Shown here: in pieces, positions 25,926-34,240 of the stretch | Layout of the letters: every line of letters begins with the position of its first letter | Numbering within the stretch: position 1 is the first letter of the stretch | NCBI GenBank assembly: GCA_040382935.1 | Contig: JBEIEP010000013.1 | Location: 1 to 64,000, forward strand | Reading direction: 5' to 3' | DNA: 64,000 nt | From: JALQUL01 sp040382935 | GTDB taxonomy: Bacteria > Pseudomonadota > Gammaproteobacteria > Burkholderiales > Burkholderiaceae_C | Made by a program: the position numbers and the translations under genes | Notes under the pieces: model-generated | Databases searched by the model: none | Told to the model about the DNA's origin: nothing | Seen by the model: only the letters and a program-made list of their open reading frames with translations

Positions 25926-26510
25926 ATGTCTTTGGAAGCTTTTTTCGTCTCTACCGGCGTCGTCGCCCTCGCAGAGATGGGAGACAAAACACAATTATTG
26001 GCACTATTGTTAGCGGCGCGCTTTAAAAAGCCCGTGCCGATTATCATGGGCATTTTGGTTGCCACCTTGCTCAATCACGGGTTGGCGGGGGCCTTGGGGG
26101 CATGGATCACCGCAGTCGTTAGCCCCACTGCGCTGCGTTGGGGTTTGGGTTTGTCGTTTATCGCCATGGCGGCATGGACCATGATTCCCGATTCAATTGA
26201 AGAGGGCGAGGCCAAGGTGAACCATCGCTTGGGCGTGTTTGGTGCCACACTGGTGACCTTCTTTTTGGCCGAGATGGGCGACAAAACCCAAATTGCCACC
26301 GTTGCAATGGCCGCTCATTACGCCATCCCCATTGTTGTGGTGCTAGGAACCACCCTTGGCATGCTGATTGCCGATGTACCCGCCGTTTTTGTGGGTGAAC
26401 GCATGGCCAAGAAGGTGCCGATGCGGCTGGTGCACACCATCGCCGCGCTGATCTTTGCAGCGTTGGGCGTGGCCACATTACTGGGTGCGGGTGCAGGGTT
26501 CGGGTTGTGA
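25926..26510 (+). CDS. GDT1/UPF0016 family cation exporter
   Basis: A 194-residue, six-helix membrane protein with two copies of the family signature: ALAEMGDKTQLLALLLAARF near residue 14 and FLAEMGDKTQIATVAMAAHY near residue 115. Relatives export manganese in bacteria (MneA) and move Mn/Ca in eukaryotes (TMEM165/Gdt1). Manganese is therefore the most likely substrate here. The 127-base upstream region was checked for a yybP-ykoY manganese riboswitch and none could be recognised by eye. Confidence 0.9.
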   Translation: MSLEAFFVSTGVVALAEMGDKTQLLALLLAARFKKPVPIIMGILVATLLNHGLAGALGAWITAVVSPTALRWGLGLSFIAMAAWTMIPDSIEEGEAKVNHRLGVFGATLVTFFLAEMGDKTQIATVAMAAHYAIPIVVVLGTTLGMLIADVPAVFVGERMAKKVPMRLVHTIAALIFAALGVATLLGAGAGFGL

Positions 26511-26581
26511 GGCCAAGCAAACCATAGCCAAACCAGCGACAATAAGGGCTATATTCCTTCTCGATTGCTCCCTATCTACCC

Positions 26582-27355
26582 ATGAGTGCATTTTTCGAAG
26601 AACGCGTCCTAAGCGTTCACCATTGGACCGACCGTCTGTTCAGCTTTACCACCACGCGTGACCCCACGCTGCGGTTCTCTAACGGGCACTTCACCATGAT
26701 CGGCTTGAAGGTCAACGGCAAGCCCCTGCTGCGCGCCTACAGTGTGGTGAGCGCCAACTACGAAGAGCACCTAGAGTTTTTGTCCATCAAAGTGCAAGAC
26801 GGCCCGCTTACCTCGCGCTTGCAGCACATTGCTGTGGGCGACACCCTTATCGTGGGTAAAAAGCCCACCGGCACCCTGTTGATTGATTATTTGTTGCCCG
26901 CCAAGCGCCTGTACATGTTTGCCTCGGGCACCGGCTTGGCCCCCTTCATGAGCATCATCCGCGACCCCGAAACCTATGACCGTTTTGACCAGCTCATCTT
27001 GGTACACGGTGTGCGCGAGGTCAAAGAACTGGCCTACCACGACTACATCACCCAAGAACTGCCCCAGCACGAACTGCTGGGCGAGATGGTGCAGGGCAAA
27101 CTGCTGTACTACCCCACAGTCACCCGCGAACCGTTTAAAAACACCGGCCGCAGCACCGACCTGATCGAGTCCGGCAAATTGTTCACCGACCTGGGCCTAC
27201 CCCCCCTCAACCCCCTAGAAGACCGCGCCATGATCTGCGGCAGCCCAGGCCTGCTACGCGACCTCAAACAAATCTTTGAGCGCCGGGGATTTGAAGAAGG
27301 CAACACCACTAAGCCCGGTGATTTTGTGGTGGAGCGGGCGTTTGCGGAGAAGTAG
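26582..27355 (+). CDS. fpr: Ferredoxin/flavodoxin-NADP+ reductase, bacterial type
   Basis: A 257-residue FAD enzyme that passes electrons between NADPH and ferredoxin or flavodoxin. It shows RAYSVVSA (FAD binding, 51-58), the NADP site GTGLAPFMSI (116-125), 'LVHGVREVKELAY', 'MICGSPGLLRDLK' and the C-terminal 'DFVVERAFAEK'. That ending, without an aromatic stacking residue as last residue, is typical of subclass I bacterial FPRs. Start ATG at 26582. It is transcribed alone. Confidence 0.96.
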   Translation: MSAFFEERVLSVHHWTDRLFSFTTTRDPTLRFSNGHFTMIGLKVNGKPLLRAYSVVSANYEEHLEFLSIKVQDGPLTSRLQHIAVGDTLIVGKKPTGTLLIDYLLPAKRLYMFASGTGLAPFMSIIRDPETYDRFDQLILVHGVREVKELAYHDYITQELPQHELLGEMVQGKLLYYPTVTREPFKNTGRSTDLIESGKLFTDLGLPPLNPLEDRAMICGSPGLLRDLKQIFERRGFEEGNTTKPGDFVVERAFAEK

Positions 27356-27409
27356 GTTGACGCTGGGGGTGGCCGAATTAGCCAGTTAACCCATTAGAGC
27401 GCCTGCTGT

Positions 27410-27874
27410 TTAGGCCTCGGATGACTCGGTTATTTCGGGTTCATTTTGGGCGTTTGACCGCCATCCGATCCGGGTTGACGTCATGATGAGATGGACGGTA
27501 CGCTCGGCCTCGTTGAGAGACGAGACTATGTTTTTAATTTTCTCATCCCCGTTGGTGTGCAGGGCATAAAGGACTCGAATCATGGTGTCTCCGTGCTTGG
27601 GGGCAACACCGCGTTTTTCCCAAATCGCAATTGTTTGACCTTGTACGCCTATGGCCTGTCCTAATGCCGACTGCGACATCAACATCGCCGAACGGATATA
27701 GCGAAATTCAACTCCGGTCAGTTTGGATTTTTTGCGAATCAGTGATGAACAGATGGCTGTCACCAGCCCGGTCAGGTCGGTAATGGCGACCGCCTCACCA
27801 TGGCGGGTCATGCGCACCTCGTAGCCGTTGGACAACCAGACATTACGCAAGCCCCCATCGGTAAAGTGATACAT
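27410..27874 (-). CDS. Helix-turn-helix antitoxin-like regulator
   Basis: 154 residues from the ATG at 27874, which has a strong GGGAG six bases upstream and gives the N-terminus MYHFTDGGLRNVWLSNGY. An in-frame ATG at 27886 overlaps the stop of the gene before it and is an alternative. Residues about 60-120 are an XRE-type HTH: 'LTGVEFRYIRSAMLMSQSAL' and 'GQAIGVQGQTIAIWEKRG'. HTH proteins of this layout often follow a DUF4258 gene and are thought to be the antitoxin and autorepressor of the pair. Confidence 0.8.
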   Translation of the reverse strand: MYHFTDGGLRNVWLSNGYEVRMTRHGEAVAITDLTGLVTAICSSLIRKKSKLTGVEFRYIRSAMLMSQSALGQAIGVQGQTIAIWEKRGVAPKHGDTMIRVLYALHTNGDEKIKNIVSSLNEAERTVHLIMTSTRIGWRSNAQNEPEITESSEA

Positions 27875-27885
27875 ACAAGCTCCCA

Positions 27886-28350
27886 TCAAAATTTATAAGA
27901 GGTCACAACCACGCAATCGCTGGCGCTCTCGTATTCAAGTGCAACGATTGCAGCAATGTGCTGCCCCGCCACATACCGTTCCATTTTGCAAACCATGTCG
28001 CCTGTTTTGATATCAGGCTCGGGTATTCGGTGCAGTGAGCCAAGACGCAACACGTCGATAACCATGCCCCTAGGGAGCCTCTGCAAAACCCCATGCGCGA
28101 TCTGAGACCCCGATAATGGCGCCCCACTGCGTTGGCTTTTTAGCTCATACCGCCCGGTATGAGCTGCAAAATCCGCCTTGTGGTGCATCCATTCTCGTGG
28201 CTCATATCGGCACAGCGAGTTTTGCAGAGGCTCCCTAGTGATACATCTTGACTTCATTTGCGAAAGCGCGTGCTTGGTAAAGAAAATTCGCCCCTCTTCC
28301 CGCGAAATCCCTCGAATCAGCTGCTCCCATTGATGGAGAGTGTAAGTCAT
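27886..28350 (-). CDS. DUF4258 toxin-like protein interrupted by an in-frame miniature element
   Basis: 154 residues are encoded. The N-terminal 'FFTKHALSQMKSRCIT' and the C-terminal 'RGMVIDVLRLGSLHRIPEPD', 'IKTGDMVCKMERYVAGQHIA' together make one DUF4258 domain (related to RelE-type toxins). Between them is a 55-codon insert that is translated from the element at 28070-28238. Removing the element and one copy of its CTAG flank gives a 99-residue protein that reads straight through as 'SRCITRGMVIDVL'. The reading frame survives, but the insert splits the domain, so the protein is probably inactive or altered. The stop overlaps the antitoxin region (TGATG), and an operator-like palindrome lies just upstream. 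Confidence 0.75.
   Translation of the reverse strand: MTYTLHQWEQLIRGISREEGRIFFTKHALSQMKSRCITREPLQNSLCRYEPREWMHHKADFAAHTGRYELKSQRSGAPLSGSQIAHGVLQRLPRGMVIDVLRLGSLHRIPEPDIKTGDMVCKMERYVAGQHIAAIVALEYESASDCVVVTSYKF
28070..28238. mobile_element. Miniature inverted-repeat element inserted in the DUF4258 gene
   Basis: The ends CTAGGGAGCCTCTGCAAAAC (28070-28089) and its exact reverse complement (28219-28238) form a perfect 20-bp inverted repeat. The outer CTAG on both sides is probably a 4-bp target duplication, leaving a 161-bp element. Such CTAG-type targets and TCTGCAAAA-type ends recall IS5-family elements, but no transposase is present. A related, shorter copy lies at 28444-28542. Confidence 0.8.
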
Positions 28351-28353
28351 AAA

Positions 28354-28372
28354 ATCTATATTTTTTATAGAT
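28354..28372. promoter_or_regulatory. Operator-like palindrome upstream of the DUF4258/HTH pair
   Basis: ATCTATA and TATAGAT form an exact 7-bp inverted repeat with a 5-base spacer, beginning 4 bases from the start codon. On the minus strand it also offers -10-like hexamers (TATAAA, TATAGA). The position fits autorepression by the HTH protein. Confidence 0.5.
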
Positions 28373-28443
28373 AAAACCCCTTGGACAACTCAGAATCTAG
28401 GCGTACTTGGGGCATGGCGGTCAAGCTCTGCAAGAGCCTAAAA

Positions 28444-28542
28444 ACCCTCTGCACAACCCTATGCACAATCCGAGGCCATGAAAATGGCACCCCGCTGCGT
28501 TGGCTTTTTTAGCTTTACCGCACAGCGCCTTTTGCAGAGGGT
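28444..28542. repeat. Degenerate relative of the 28070-28238 miniature element
   Basis: The ends ACCCTCTGCACAA and TTTTGCAGAGGGT match as a 12/13 inverted repeat. The interior shares a long similar block with the first element, including CTGCGTTGGCTTTTT and AATGGC. It is 99 bp, against 161 bp for the first copy, so it is a shortened or older family member. Confidence 0.65.
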
Positions 28543-28721
28543 CCCCAGGCGGGTTGAATTTTGGATTGTAGGGCGAATTTCACCAAAATTATGATTTTGG
28601 TGTTTTCAATCCGTCATGGATGAAGGATCGCTGTGGACTGCAATAGGCAGGCATGACGAAATCATGGCCTGAAGCTGACCCAAAGTTGCTTCAAGTTTGT
28701 TATCCGGTGTCTGGACCCCTC

Positions 28722-28823
28722 ATTCCATTTCCAAACCATTCGTGTCTAGGCGACTAGCCGCAGACAGTGCAAAACGCACGGCAAGGCTAGGCAACAACGA
28801 CACGGATGATTTAGAAATGGAAT
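28722..28823. repeat. Long structured inverted repeat at the 3' end of pntB
   Basis: Two 25-base arms (28722-28746 and 28799-28823) match at 22 of 25 positions. Inside are nested shorter pairs: CTAGCC (28754-28759) with GGCTAG (28785-28790), and GTGC (28767-28770) with GCAC (28776-28779). The inner end touches the pntB stop, so the pnt transcript would end in a large stem-loop. No T-tract follows, so it is not a classical terminator. Confidence 0.6.
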
Positions 28824-30247
28824 CACTCCACCGCCTTCACCATATCCTCCACCACCTTCTTGGCGTCGCCAAACACCATCATGGTTTTGTCCATGTAAAA
28901 GAGTTCGTTGTCCAAGCCCGCATAGCCTGCGGCCATGGAGCGTTTGTTGACGATGATGGTTTTGGCTTTGTAGGCCTCCAAAATGGGCATGCCGTAGATG
29001 GGGCTGCCTTTGACCAATGCGGCGGGGTTGACCACGTCGTTGGCACCCAGCACGATGGCCACATCCACCTGGCCAAATTCGCCGTTGATGTCTTCCATCT
29101 CATGGACTTGGTCGTAGGGCACTTCGGCCTCGGCCAAGAGCACGTTCATGTGGCCGGGCATACGGCCTGCCACGGGGTGGATGGCGTACTTGACCACAAT
29201 GCCTTTGGCCGTGAGCTTGGCGGCCAGTTCTTTGACGGCGTGTTGAGCCCTGGCCACGGCCAAACCGTAACCGGGAACAATCACCACGGTTTCGGCGTTG
29301 CCCAGCACAAAGGCGGCATCGTCGGCACTGCCGGTTTTAACCGCCCGTTGCACAGCGCTACCGGTGGCAGCGGCGCTGGCATCACCCCCAAAACCGCCCA
29401 AAATCACGTTAAAGAAGCTGCGGTTCATGGCCTTGCACATGATGTAGGACAGAATCGCCCCCGAGCTACCCACCAGGCTACCGGCAATGATGAGCATGGA
29501 GTTGTTCAGGCTAAAGCCAATGCCCGCCGCCGCCCAGCCCGAATAGCTGTTGAGCATGGACACCACCACGGGCATATCGGCGCCACCAATCGGGATGATA
29601 AGCAGCACACCCAGCAATAAACCCAGGGCGATGATGAGGCCAAAGTCCAGAGCGCTTTGGCTGTGCCAAAACCCGAAACAAAAGAACAATGCGGCCAAGC
29701 CCAGAATTAGGTTGAGCTTGTGCTGGCCTTTAAAGGTCACCGGTGCACCCTGGAACAAGCGGAACTTGTACTTGCCCGACAACTTGCCAAAGGCAATCAC
29801 AGAGCCGGTAAAGGTAACAGCCCCAATGAAGGCCCCCAGTGCCAGTTCAACGCGGTTGCCGCCGGGAATCGCCGCACCTTTGGCGCTAATGGCAAAAGCC
29901 CAGGGTTCGGCTACTGCGGCAATGGCGATAAACACCGCTGCCAAACCAATCATGCTGTGCATAAAGGCCACCAGCTCGGGCATTTTGGTCATCTCTACCT
30001 TGTTGGCAGCGTAGGCCCCGGCAGAGCCACCCACCAACAAGCCCAACAACACATAGCCCAAACCGGCCACACTGCCAGAGGACAACTGCACAATGAGTGC
30101 CCCCGTGGTGAGCACGGCGATGGTCATACCTATCATGCCAAACAGGTTGCCCCGAATCGAGGTGGTGGGGTGGGACAAGCCCTTTAAGGCCTGTATAAAA
30201 CAGACCGAGGCGACCAGATACAACAGGGTGACAAGATCCATGCTCAT
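28823..30247 (-). CDS. pntB: NAD(P) transhydrogenase subunit beta
   Basis: A 474-residue inner-membrane protein that couples hydride transfer between NADH and NADP+ to proton flow. The first 270 residues hold about eight to nine membrane helices. The C-terminal NADP(H)-binding domain III has 'VIVPGYGLAVARAQHAVKEL', 'IHPVAGRMPGHMNVLLAEAE', 'VAIVLGANDVVNPAA' and 'IIVNKRSMAAGYAGLDNELF'. Its start overlaps the pntAb stop (ATGA). Last gene of pntAa-pntAb-pntB. Confidence 0.97.
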   Translation of the reverse strand: MSMDLVTLLYLVASVCFIQALKGLSHPTTSIRGNLFGMIGMTIAVLTTGALIVQLSSGSVAGLGYVLLGLLVGGSAGAYAANKVEMTKMPELVAFMHSMIGLAAVFIAIAAVAEPWAFAISAKGAAIPGGNRVELALGAFIGAVTFTGSVIAFGKLSGKYKFRLFQGAPVTFKGQHKLNLILGLAALFFCFGFWHSQSALDFGLIIALGLLLGVLLIIPIGGADMPVVVSMLNSYSGWAAAGIGFSLNNSMLIIAGSLVGSSGAILSYIMCKAMNRSFFNVILGGFGGDASAAATGSAVQRAVKTGSADDAAFVLGNAETVVIVPGYGLAVARAQHAVKELAAKLTAKGIVVKYAIHPVAGRMPGHMNVLLAEAEVPYDQVHEMEDINGEFGQVDVAIVLGANDVVNPAALVKGSPIYGMPILEAYKAKTIIVNKRSMAAGYAGLDNELFYMDKTMMVFGDAKKVVEDMVKAVE

Positions 30248-30570
30248 TTGGCGGCTCCCTCTTGAGTGGCTGCGGCTTTAGGGGCCTTCTTTTTAAACAT
30301 CTCCAGCATTCGGCGCGTGACTAAAAAGCCGCCAAACACGTTAACAGCGGCCAGTGCCACCGCCAACACCCCCATGGTTTTACCCAGGGTGGTTTCAGTG
30401 AGCGCGGCGGCCAGCATGGCCCCCACAATCACGATGGCCGAAATGGCGTTGGTCACGGCCATAAGAGGCGTGTGCAAAGCGGGGGTGACGGTCCAGACCA
30501 CGTGGTAGCCGACGTAAATGGCCAGTACAAAAATAATCAGGTTGGTGATGGTGGGGGAGACGAGTTCCAT
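30244..30570 (-). CDS. pntAb: NAD(P) transhydrogenase subunit alpha part 2
   Basis: A 108-residue protein with three membrane helices ('ITNLIIFVLAIYVGYHVVW', 'TNAISAIVIVGAMLAAAL', 'VLAVALAAVNVFGGFLVTRR'). It is the membrane piece of the split alpha subunit. In E. coli the same segment is fused to the NAD-binding part; the three-gene form is common in alpha- and betaproteobacteria. It is coupled to pntB by a 4-base overlap. Confidence 0.95.
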   Translation of the reverse strand: MELVSPTITNLIIFVLAIYVGYHVVWTVTPALHTPLMAVTNAISAIVIVGAMLAAALTETTLGKTMGVLAVALAAVNVFGGFLVTRRMLEMFKKKAPKAAATQEGAAK

Positions 30571-30637
30571 AGGGTGTCCTTGGGGTTCAAATGATTGACG
30601 CTAGACCGGTGCGAGCGTTGGGTTGTCTGGAAAGCCT

Positions 30638-31768
30638 TTATGCCGCCCGTTTCACTTGGCCGGCTTGGGTCATAAGGCAGGCGGCAACAATGTCGTCGGC
30701 CATGTCCACGGTAACAGTGCCATCCTTGGGCAGCACCAACTTTAAAAAATCCAACACGTTACGCGCGTACAGGCTGGACGCATCAGCCGCCACCAGTGCG
30801 GGTAGGTTGGTCTCGCCTATCAATGTCACGCCGTGTTTGACCACCGTGGCGTCGGTTTCGGTCAGGGGGCAGTTGCCGCCACCATTGAGGCCTTTGCCTG
30901 CGGCGATGTCCACAATCACTGAGCCGGGCTTCATGCTTTTCACCATGTCCTCGGTAATCAAGGTGGGGGCAGGGCGGCCGGGGATCAGTGCAGTAGAAAT
31001 CACCACATCGGCCAAGGCCACGCGTTTGGCCACTTCAGCCTTTTGCCGCTCCAGCCAACTGGCGGGCATGGGTTTGGCGTAGCCCCCCACGCCTTGCGCG
31101 GCTTCGCGTTCTTCATCGGTTTCGTAGGGCACGTCAATGAATTTGCCGCCCAAGGATTCGATTTGTTCTTTCACACTGGGGCGCACGTCTGACGCCTCAA
31201 TCACTGCACCCAAGCGCTTGGCGGTGGCAATGGCTTGCAAGCCCGCCACGCCCACACCCAAAATCACCACGCGGGCGGCTTTAACGGTGCCTGCGGCGGT
31301 CATGAGCATAGGAAAAAAGCGTTGGTACTGGTTGGCCGCCAGCATCACGGCCTTGTACCCGGCAATGTTGGCTTGTGACGACAACACATCCATGCTTTGC
31401 GCGCGGGTGGTGCGGGGGGCTGCCTCTAGGGCAAAGCTGGTCAAACCCGCACCGGCCAAGGCTTGCAAGCCAGCCGCATTAAAGGGGTTGAGCATGCCCA
31501 CCAAGGCACTGCCCGGTTGCATCAAGGCGAGTTCGGACGCGCTGGGTGCACGCACTTTGAGCACCAAAGCACAGGCCAGTGCACTGGCTTGGTCAGTGAT
31601 TTGCGCACCGGCCGCCGCATAGGCCTCATCCACCACGCTGGCGGCCACGCCTGCACCGCTGGCGACCTGTACTTGATGGCCTTGAGCGACCAATTTTTTC
31701 ACCGTCTCCGGCGTCGCTGCCACCCGTGTTTCGCCGGGCAGGCTCTCTTTTGGAATGCCAATGTTCAT
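30638..31768 (-). CDS. pntAa: NAD(P) transhydrogenase subunit alpha part 1
   Basis: A 376-residue soluble NAD(H)-binding domain I of the transhydrogenase. It shows 'IGIPKESLPGETRVAATPET', 'SSQANIAGYKAVMLAANQYQ', the dinucleotide site 'VVILGVGVAGLQAIATAKRL', 'EASDVRPSVKEQIESLGGKF' and 'KPGSVIVDIAAGKGLNGGG'. It starts the pnt operon; a gap of 67 bases separates it from pntAb. mnmA lies divergently 131 bases away, so the promoters share that gap. Confidence 0.97.
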   Translation of the reverse strand: MNIGIPKESLPGETRVAATPETVKKLVAQGHQVQVASGAGVAASVVDEAYAAAGAQITDQASALACALVLKVRAPSASELALMQPGSALVGMLNPFNAAGLQALAGAGLTSFALEAAPRTTRAQSMDVLSSQANIAGYKAVMLAANQYQRFFPMLMTAAGTVKAARVVILGVGVAGLQAIATAKRLGAVIEASDVRPSVKEQIESLGGKFIDVPYETDEEREAAQGVGGYAKPMPASWLERQKAEVAKRVALADVVISTALIPGRPAPTLITEDMVKSMKPGSVIVDIAAGKGLNGGGNCPLTETDATVVKHGVTLIGETNLPALVAADASSLYARNVLDFLKLVLPKDGTVTVDMADDIVAACLMTQAGQVKRAA

Positions 31769-31899
31769 GCTCTTTTTGCTCCCATCAGATGCTTAAAACG
31801 GGGTGTTGTGACCCCAAGACGGTGAATATACGGGACAAATGCCCCAATTGGGTTGGGCGGTTTCGATTCCCAGCGTGTCGGCATGGCGATAATAAAGGA

Positions 31900-33144
31900 A
31901 TGCAGTGTAAACAAAAAGTCGTGGTGGGCCTAAGTGGTGGAGTGGACTCTGCGGTCAGCGCGTGGCTGCTTAAACAGCAGGGCCACGAGGTGATCGGCAT
32001 CTTCATGAAAAACTGGGAGGATGACGACACGGACAACGACCCAGACGGTGTACATGCCTCGTACTGCTCGTCGCGCCAAGATTTCTTAGACGCTGCCGCC
32101 TGCGCCGATGTGCTGGGCATTGAGATTGAGCATGTCAATTTCGCGGCCGAGTACAAAGACCGGGTGTTTGCCGAGTTTTTGCGTGAATACCGAGCCGGGC
32201 GCACCCCCAACCCCGATGTGTTGTGCAATGCCGAGATCAAGTTCAAGGCCTTTTTAGACCACGCCATGCGCTTGGGTGCCGACCGCATCGCCACCGGCCA
32301 CTACGCCCGGGTGCGAACCCTAGGCGAGGCACCGGGCAGCCCAGTGCAGTTGTTGCGCGGCCTAGATCCCAGCAAAGACCAGAGCTATTTTTTGCACCGG
32401 CTAACCCAACAACAATTGGCAACCACGTGGTTCCCGGTGGGCGAGCTGCATAAAACCCAGGTGCGTGAGATTGCCCAGCGTATAGGCCTGCCCAATGCCA
32501 AAAAGAAGGATTCCACGGGTATCTGCTTTATCGGCGAGCGCCCATTTAGGGAATTTTTGAACCGCTACATCAGCAAACAACCCGGCCCCATCAAAAACGA
32601 GCAGGGCGTTGAAATCGGCCAGCACCAAGGCCTGAGTTTTTACACCCTGGGGCAGCGCCAGGGCCTAGGCATTGGGGGCGTGAGGGGCCAGGGCCTGCAA
32701 AAAGGCAGCGGTGAGCATTCACCTTGGTTTGTGGCGCACAAAGACCTAGAGCAAAACACCTTGTGGGTGGTGCAGGGCCAAGACCACCCGTGGCTGAATG
32801 CCCGGCAACTGGTGGCGACTGATGCGAGTTGGGTGGCGGGGCAAGCACCTGCGGCGGGTCACTATGCCACCAAAAGCCGCTACCGGCAGGGCGATGCGGT
32901 GGCGCAGTTGGCAGTGGGTGCCACAGATAGCAGTGGCTTCTCGTTGGACTTTGACGCCCCGCAATGGGCCGTGACCCCAGGCCAGTCGGCCGTGGTGTAT
33001 GACGGCGAGGTGTGTTTGGGCGGTGGGGTGATTGACCAGGTGGAAACCGTGGCCCCCTGGTTGCGGCCTAACCCGCCTGCTTCAAAAGCCGCGCGGCGTC
33101 GCGGGCAAAGTAAGTCAGGATTCCATCGGCCCCCGCCCGCTTAA
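31900..33144 (+). CDS. mnmA: tRNA-specific 2-thiouridylase MnmA
   Basis: Makes 2-thiouridine at the wobble base of tRNAs for Lys, Glu and Gln. 414 residues from the ATG at 31900; the frame is open upstream but the PP-loop 'VVVGLSGGVDSAVSAWLL' must sit at the N-terminus. Also visible: 'GRTPNPDVLCNAEIKFKAFL', 'ATGHYARV', 'KDQSYFL' and 'KKDSTGICFIGERPFREFL' with the catalytic Cys. The enzyme's usual end is near 'DGEVCLGGGVI'. About 30 extra residues follow and are read antisense to the end of hemB, giving a 77-base convergent overlap. Confidence 0.95.
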   Translation: MQCKQKVVVGLSGGVDSAVSAWLLKQQGHEVIGIFMKNWEDDDTDNDPDGVHASYCSSRQDFLDAAACADVLGIEIEHVNFAAEYKDRVFAEFLREYRAGRTPNPDVLCNAEIKFKAFLDHAMRLGADRIATGHYARVRTLGEAPGSPVQLLRGLDPSKDQSYFLHRLTQQQLATTWFPVGELHKTQVREIAQRIGLPNAKKKDSTGICFIGERPFREFLNRYISKQPGPIKNEQGVEIGQHQGLSFYTLGQRQGLGIGGVRGQGLQKGSGEHSPWFVAHKDLEQNTLWVVQGQDHPWLNARQLVATDASWVAGQAPAAGHYATKSRYRQGDAVAQLAVGATDSSGFSLDFDAPQWAVTPGQSAVVYDGEVCLGGGVIDQVETVAPWLRPNPPASKAARRRGQSKSGFHRPPPA

Positions 33145-34087
33145 AGGCTAACAGGCTTTCCATCATCACCGTGTCGTGGTCCAACCAGCCGTTTTGCGCG
33201 GCCGCTTTGAGCATGGCGTACTCACCGCTCACCTGATAGGCAAACGTGGGCACCCCGAAGGTGTCTTTGACGCGGCGCACTACATCTAGGTAAGGCATAC
33301 CGGGTTTGACCATCACCATATCGGCCCCCTCTTGCAAGTCCAGGGCCACCTCACGCAGGGCCTCGTCGCTGTTGGCAGGGTCCATTTGGTAGACTTTTTT
33401 GTCGGCCTTGCCCAGGTTGGCGGCCGACCCGACTGCGTCTCTAAAGGGGCCATAAAACCCGCTGGCGTACTTGGCGCTATAGGCCATGACGCGGGTGTTA
33501 ACCAAGCCATGGGCCTCAAGCGCCTGTCGAATCGCACCAATGCGGCCATCCATCATGTCGCTTGGGGCCACAAAATCCACGCCTGCACGGGCCTGCGTGA
33601 GGGCCTGTTGCACCAACACCTGTACCGTTGCGTCGTTCAAAATGTAGGAGTTGGCCCCCGGTGTTTCGTCCAGCAGGCCGTCCTGGCCGTGGCTGGTGTA
33701 GGGGTCTAGTGCCACATCGGTCATGATGCCCAAGCCGGGGAAACGGGCTTTAAGTGTGCGCACCACGGCGGGCACCAAGCCGTCCGGGTTAAGCGCCTCT
33801 TGGCCGTTGGGGGTTTTAAGTGTGGGGCTAATCACCGGGAACAAGGCCATGACTGGGATGCCTAAATCCACACAGTCCTGCGCCACCTCTAAGAGCAGGT
33901 CCAAACTCAAACGCTCCACCCCCGGCATAGAAGCCACAGCCTCACGCCGACCCGTTCCCTCCAGCACAAAGACCGGGTAAATCAGGTCGTTAACCGATAG
34001 CTGGTTTTCTGCCACCAAGCGGCGGGTAAAGGCGTCAAAGCGCAGGCGGCGTGGGCGGCTGATGGGGTAGGGGGCGGGGGTGTGCAT
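33068..34087 (-). CDS. hemB: Delta-aminolevulinic acid dehydratase (porphobilinogen synthase)
   Basis: Condenses two 5-aminolevulinate to porphobilinogen in haem synthesis. 339 residues from the ATG at 34087; a longer frame to 34174 adds an unconserved tail. Visible are 'RRLRFDAFTRRLVAENQLS', 'DLIYPVFVLEG', 'DVALDPYTSHGQDG', the active-site Lys regions 'MAYSAKYASGFYGPFRDA' and 'DMVMVKPGMPYLDVVR'. 'DPYTSHGQDG' lacks the Cys triplet of zinc enzymes, so it is the magnesium type. Its 3' end overlaps the end of mnmA on the other strand. Confidence 0.96.
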   Translation of the reverse strand: MHTPAPYPISRPRRLRFDAFTRRLVAENQLSVNDLIYPVFVLEGTGRREAVASMPGVERLSLDLLLEVAQDCVDLGIPVMALFPVISPTLKTPNGQEALNPDGLVPAVVRTLKARFPGLGIMTDVALDPYTSHGQDGLLDETPGANSYILNDATVQVLVQQALTQARAGVDFVAPSDMMDGRIGAIRQALEAHGLVNTRVMAYSAKYASGFYGPFRDAVGSAANLGKADKKVYQMDPANSDEALREVALDLQEGADMVMVKPGMPYLDVVRRVKDTFGVPTFAYQVSGEYAMLKAAAQNGWLDHDTVMMESLLAFKRAGADGILTYFARDAARLLKQAG

Positions 34088-34240
34088 GGGGTGTTTGCGA
34101 AAAAGTAAAGTAGATGCTCTGTCTGCGCGTATCGTCCTTTGATTATCCCACCGTGTGCAGAAAACATCACTCAACGGATGGCGTTGTGCAAGTGAGCGCT
34201 GTGCCTTGAACCATTCAACTCATGGTAATCTCATTGACCC

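Larger units (their letters stand above)
28351..28822. other. 472-base non-coding stretch between the toxin-antitoxin pair and pntB
   Basis: No credible gene is present. It contains the palindrome next to the toxin start, a degenerate miniature element (28444-28542) and the structured inverted repeat that ends at the pntB stop (28722-28823). The open frame on the + strand from 28697 runs antisense through pntB and is rejected. Confidence 0.6.

Noticed and set aside
28697..29620. 307-codon open frame, very rich in His and Gly, antisense to pntB
   Set aside because: It begins inside the inverted repeat and follows pntB codon pattern in reverse; no independent support.
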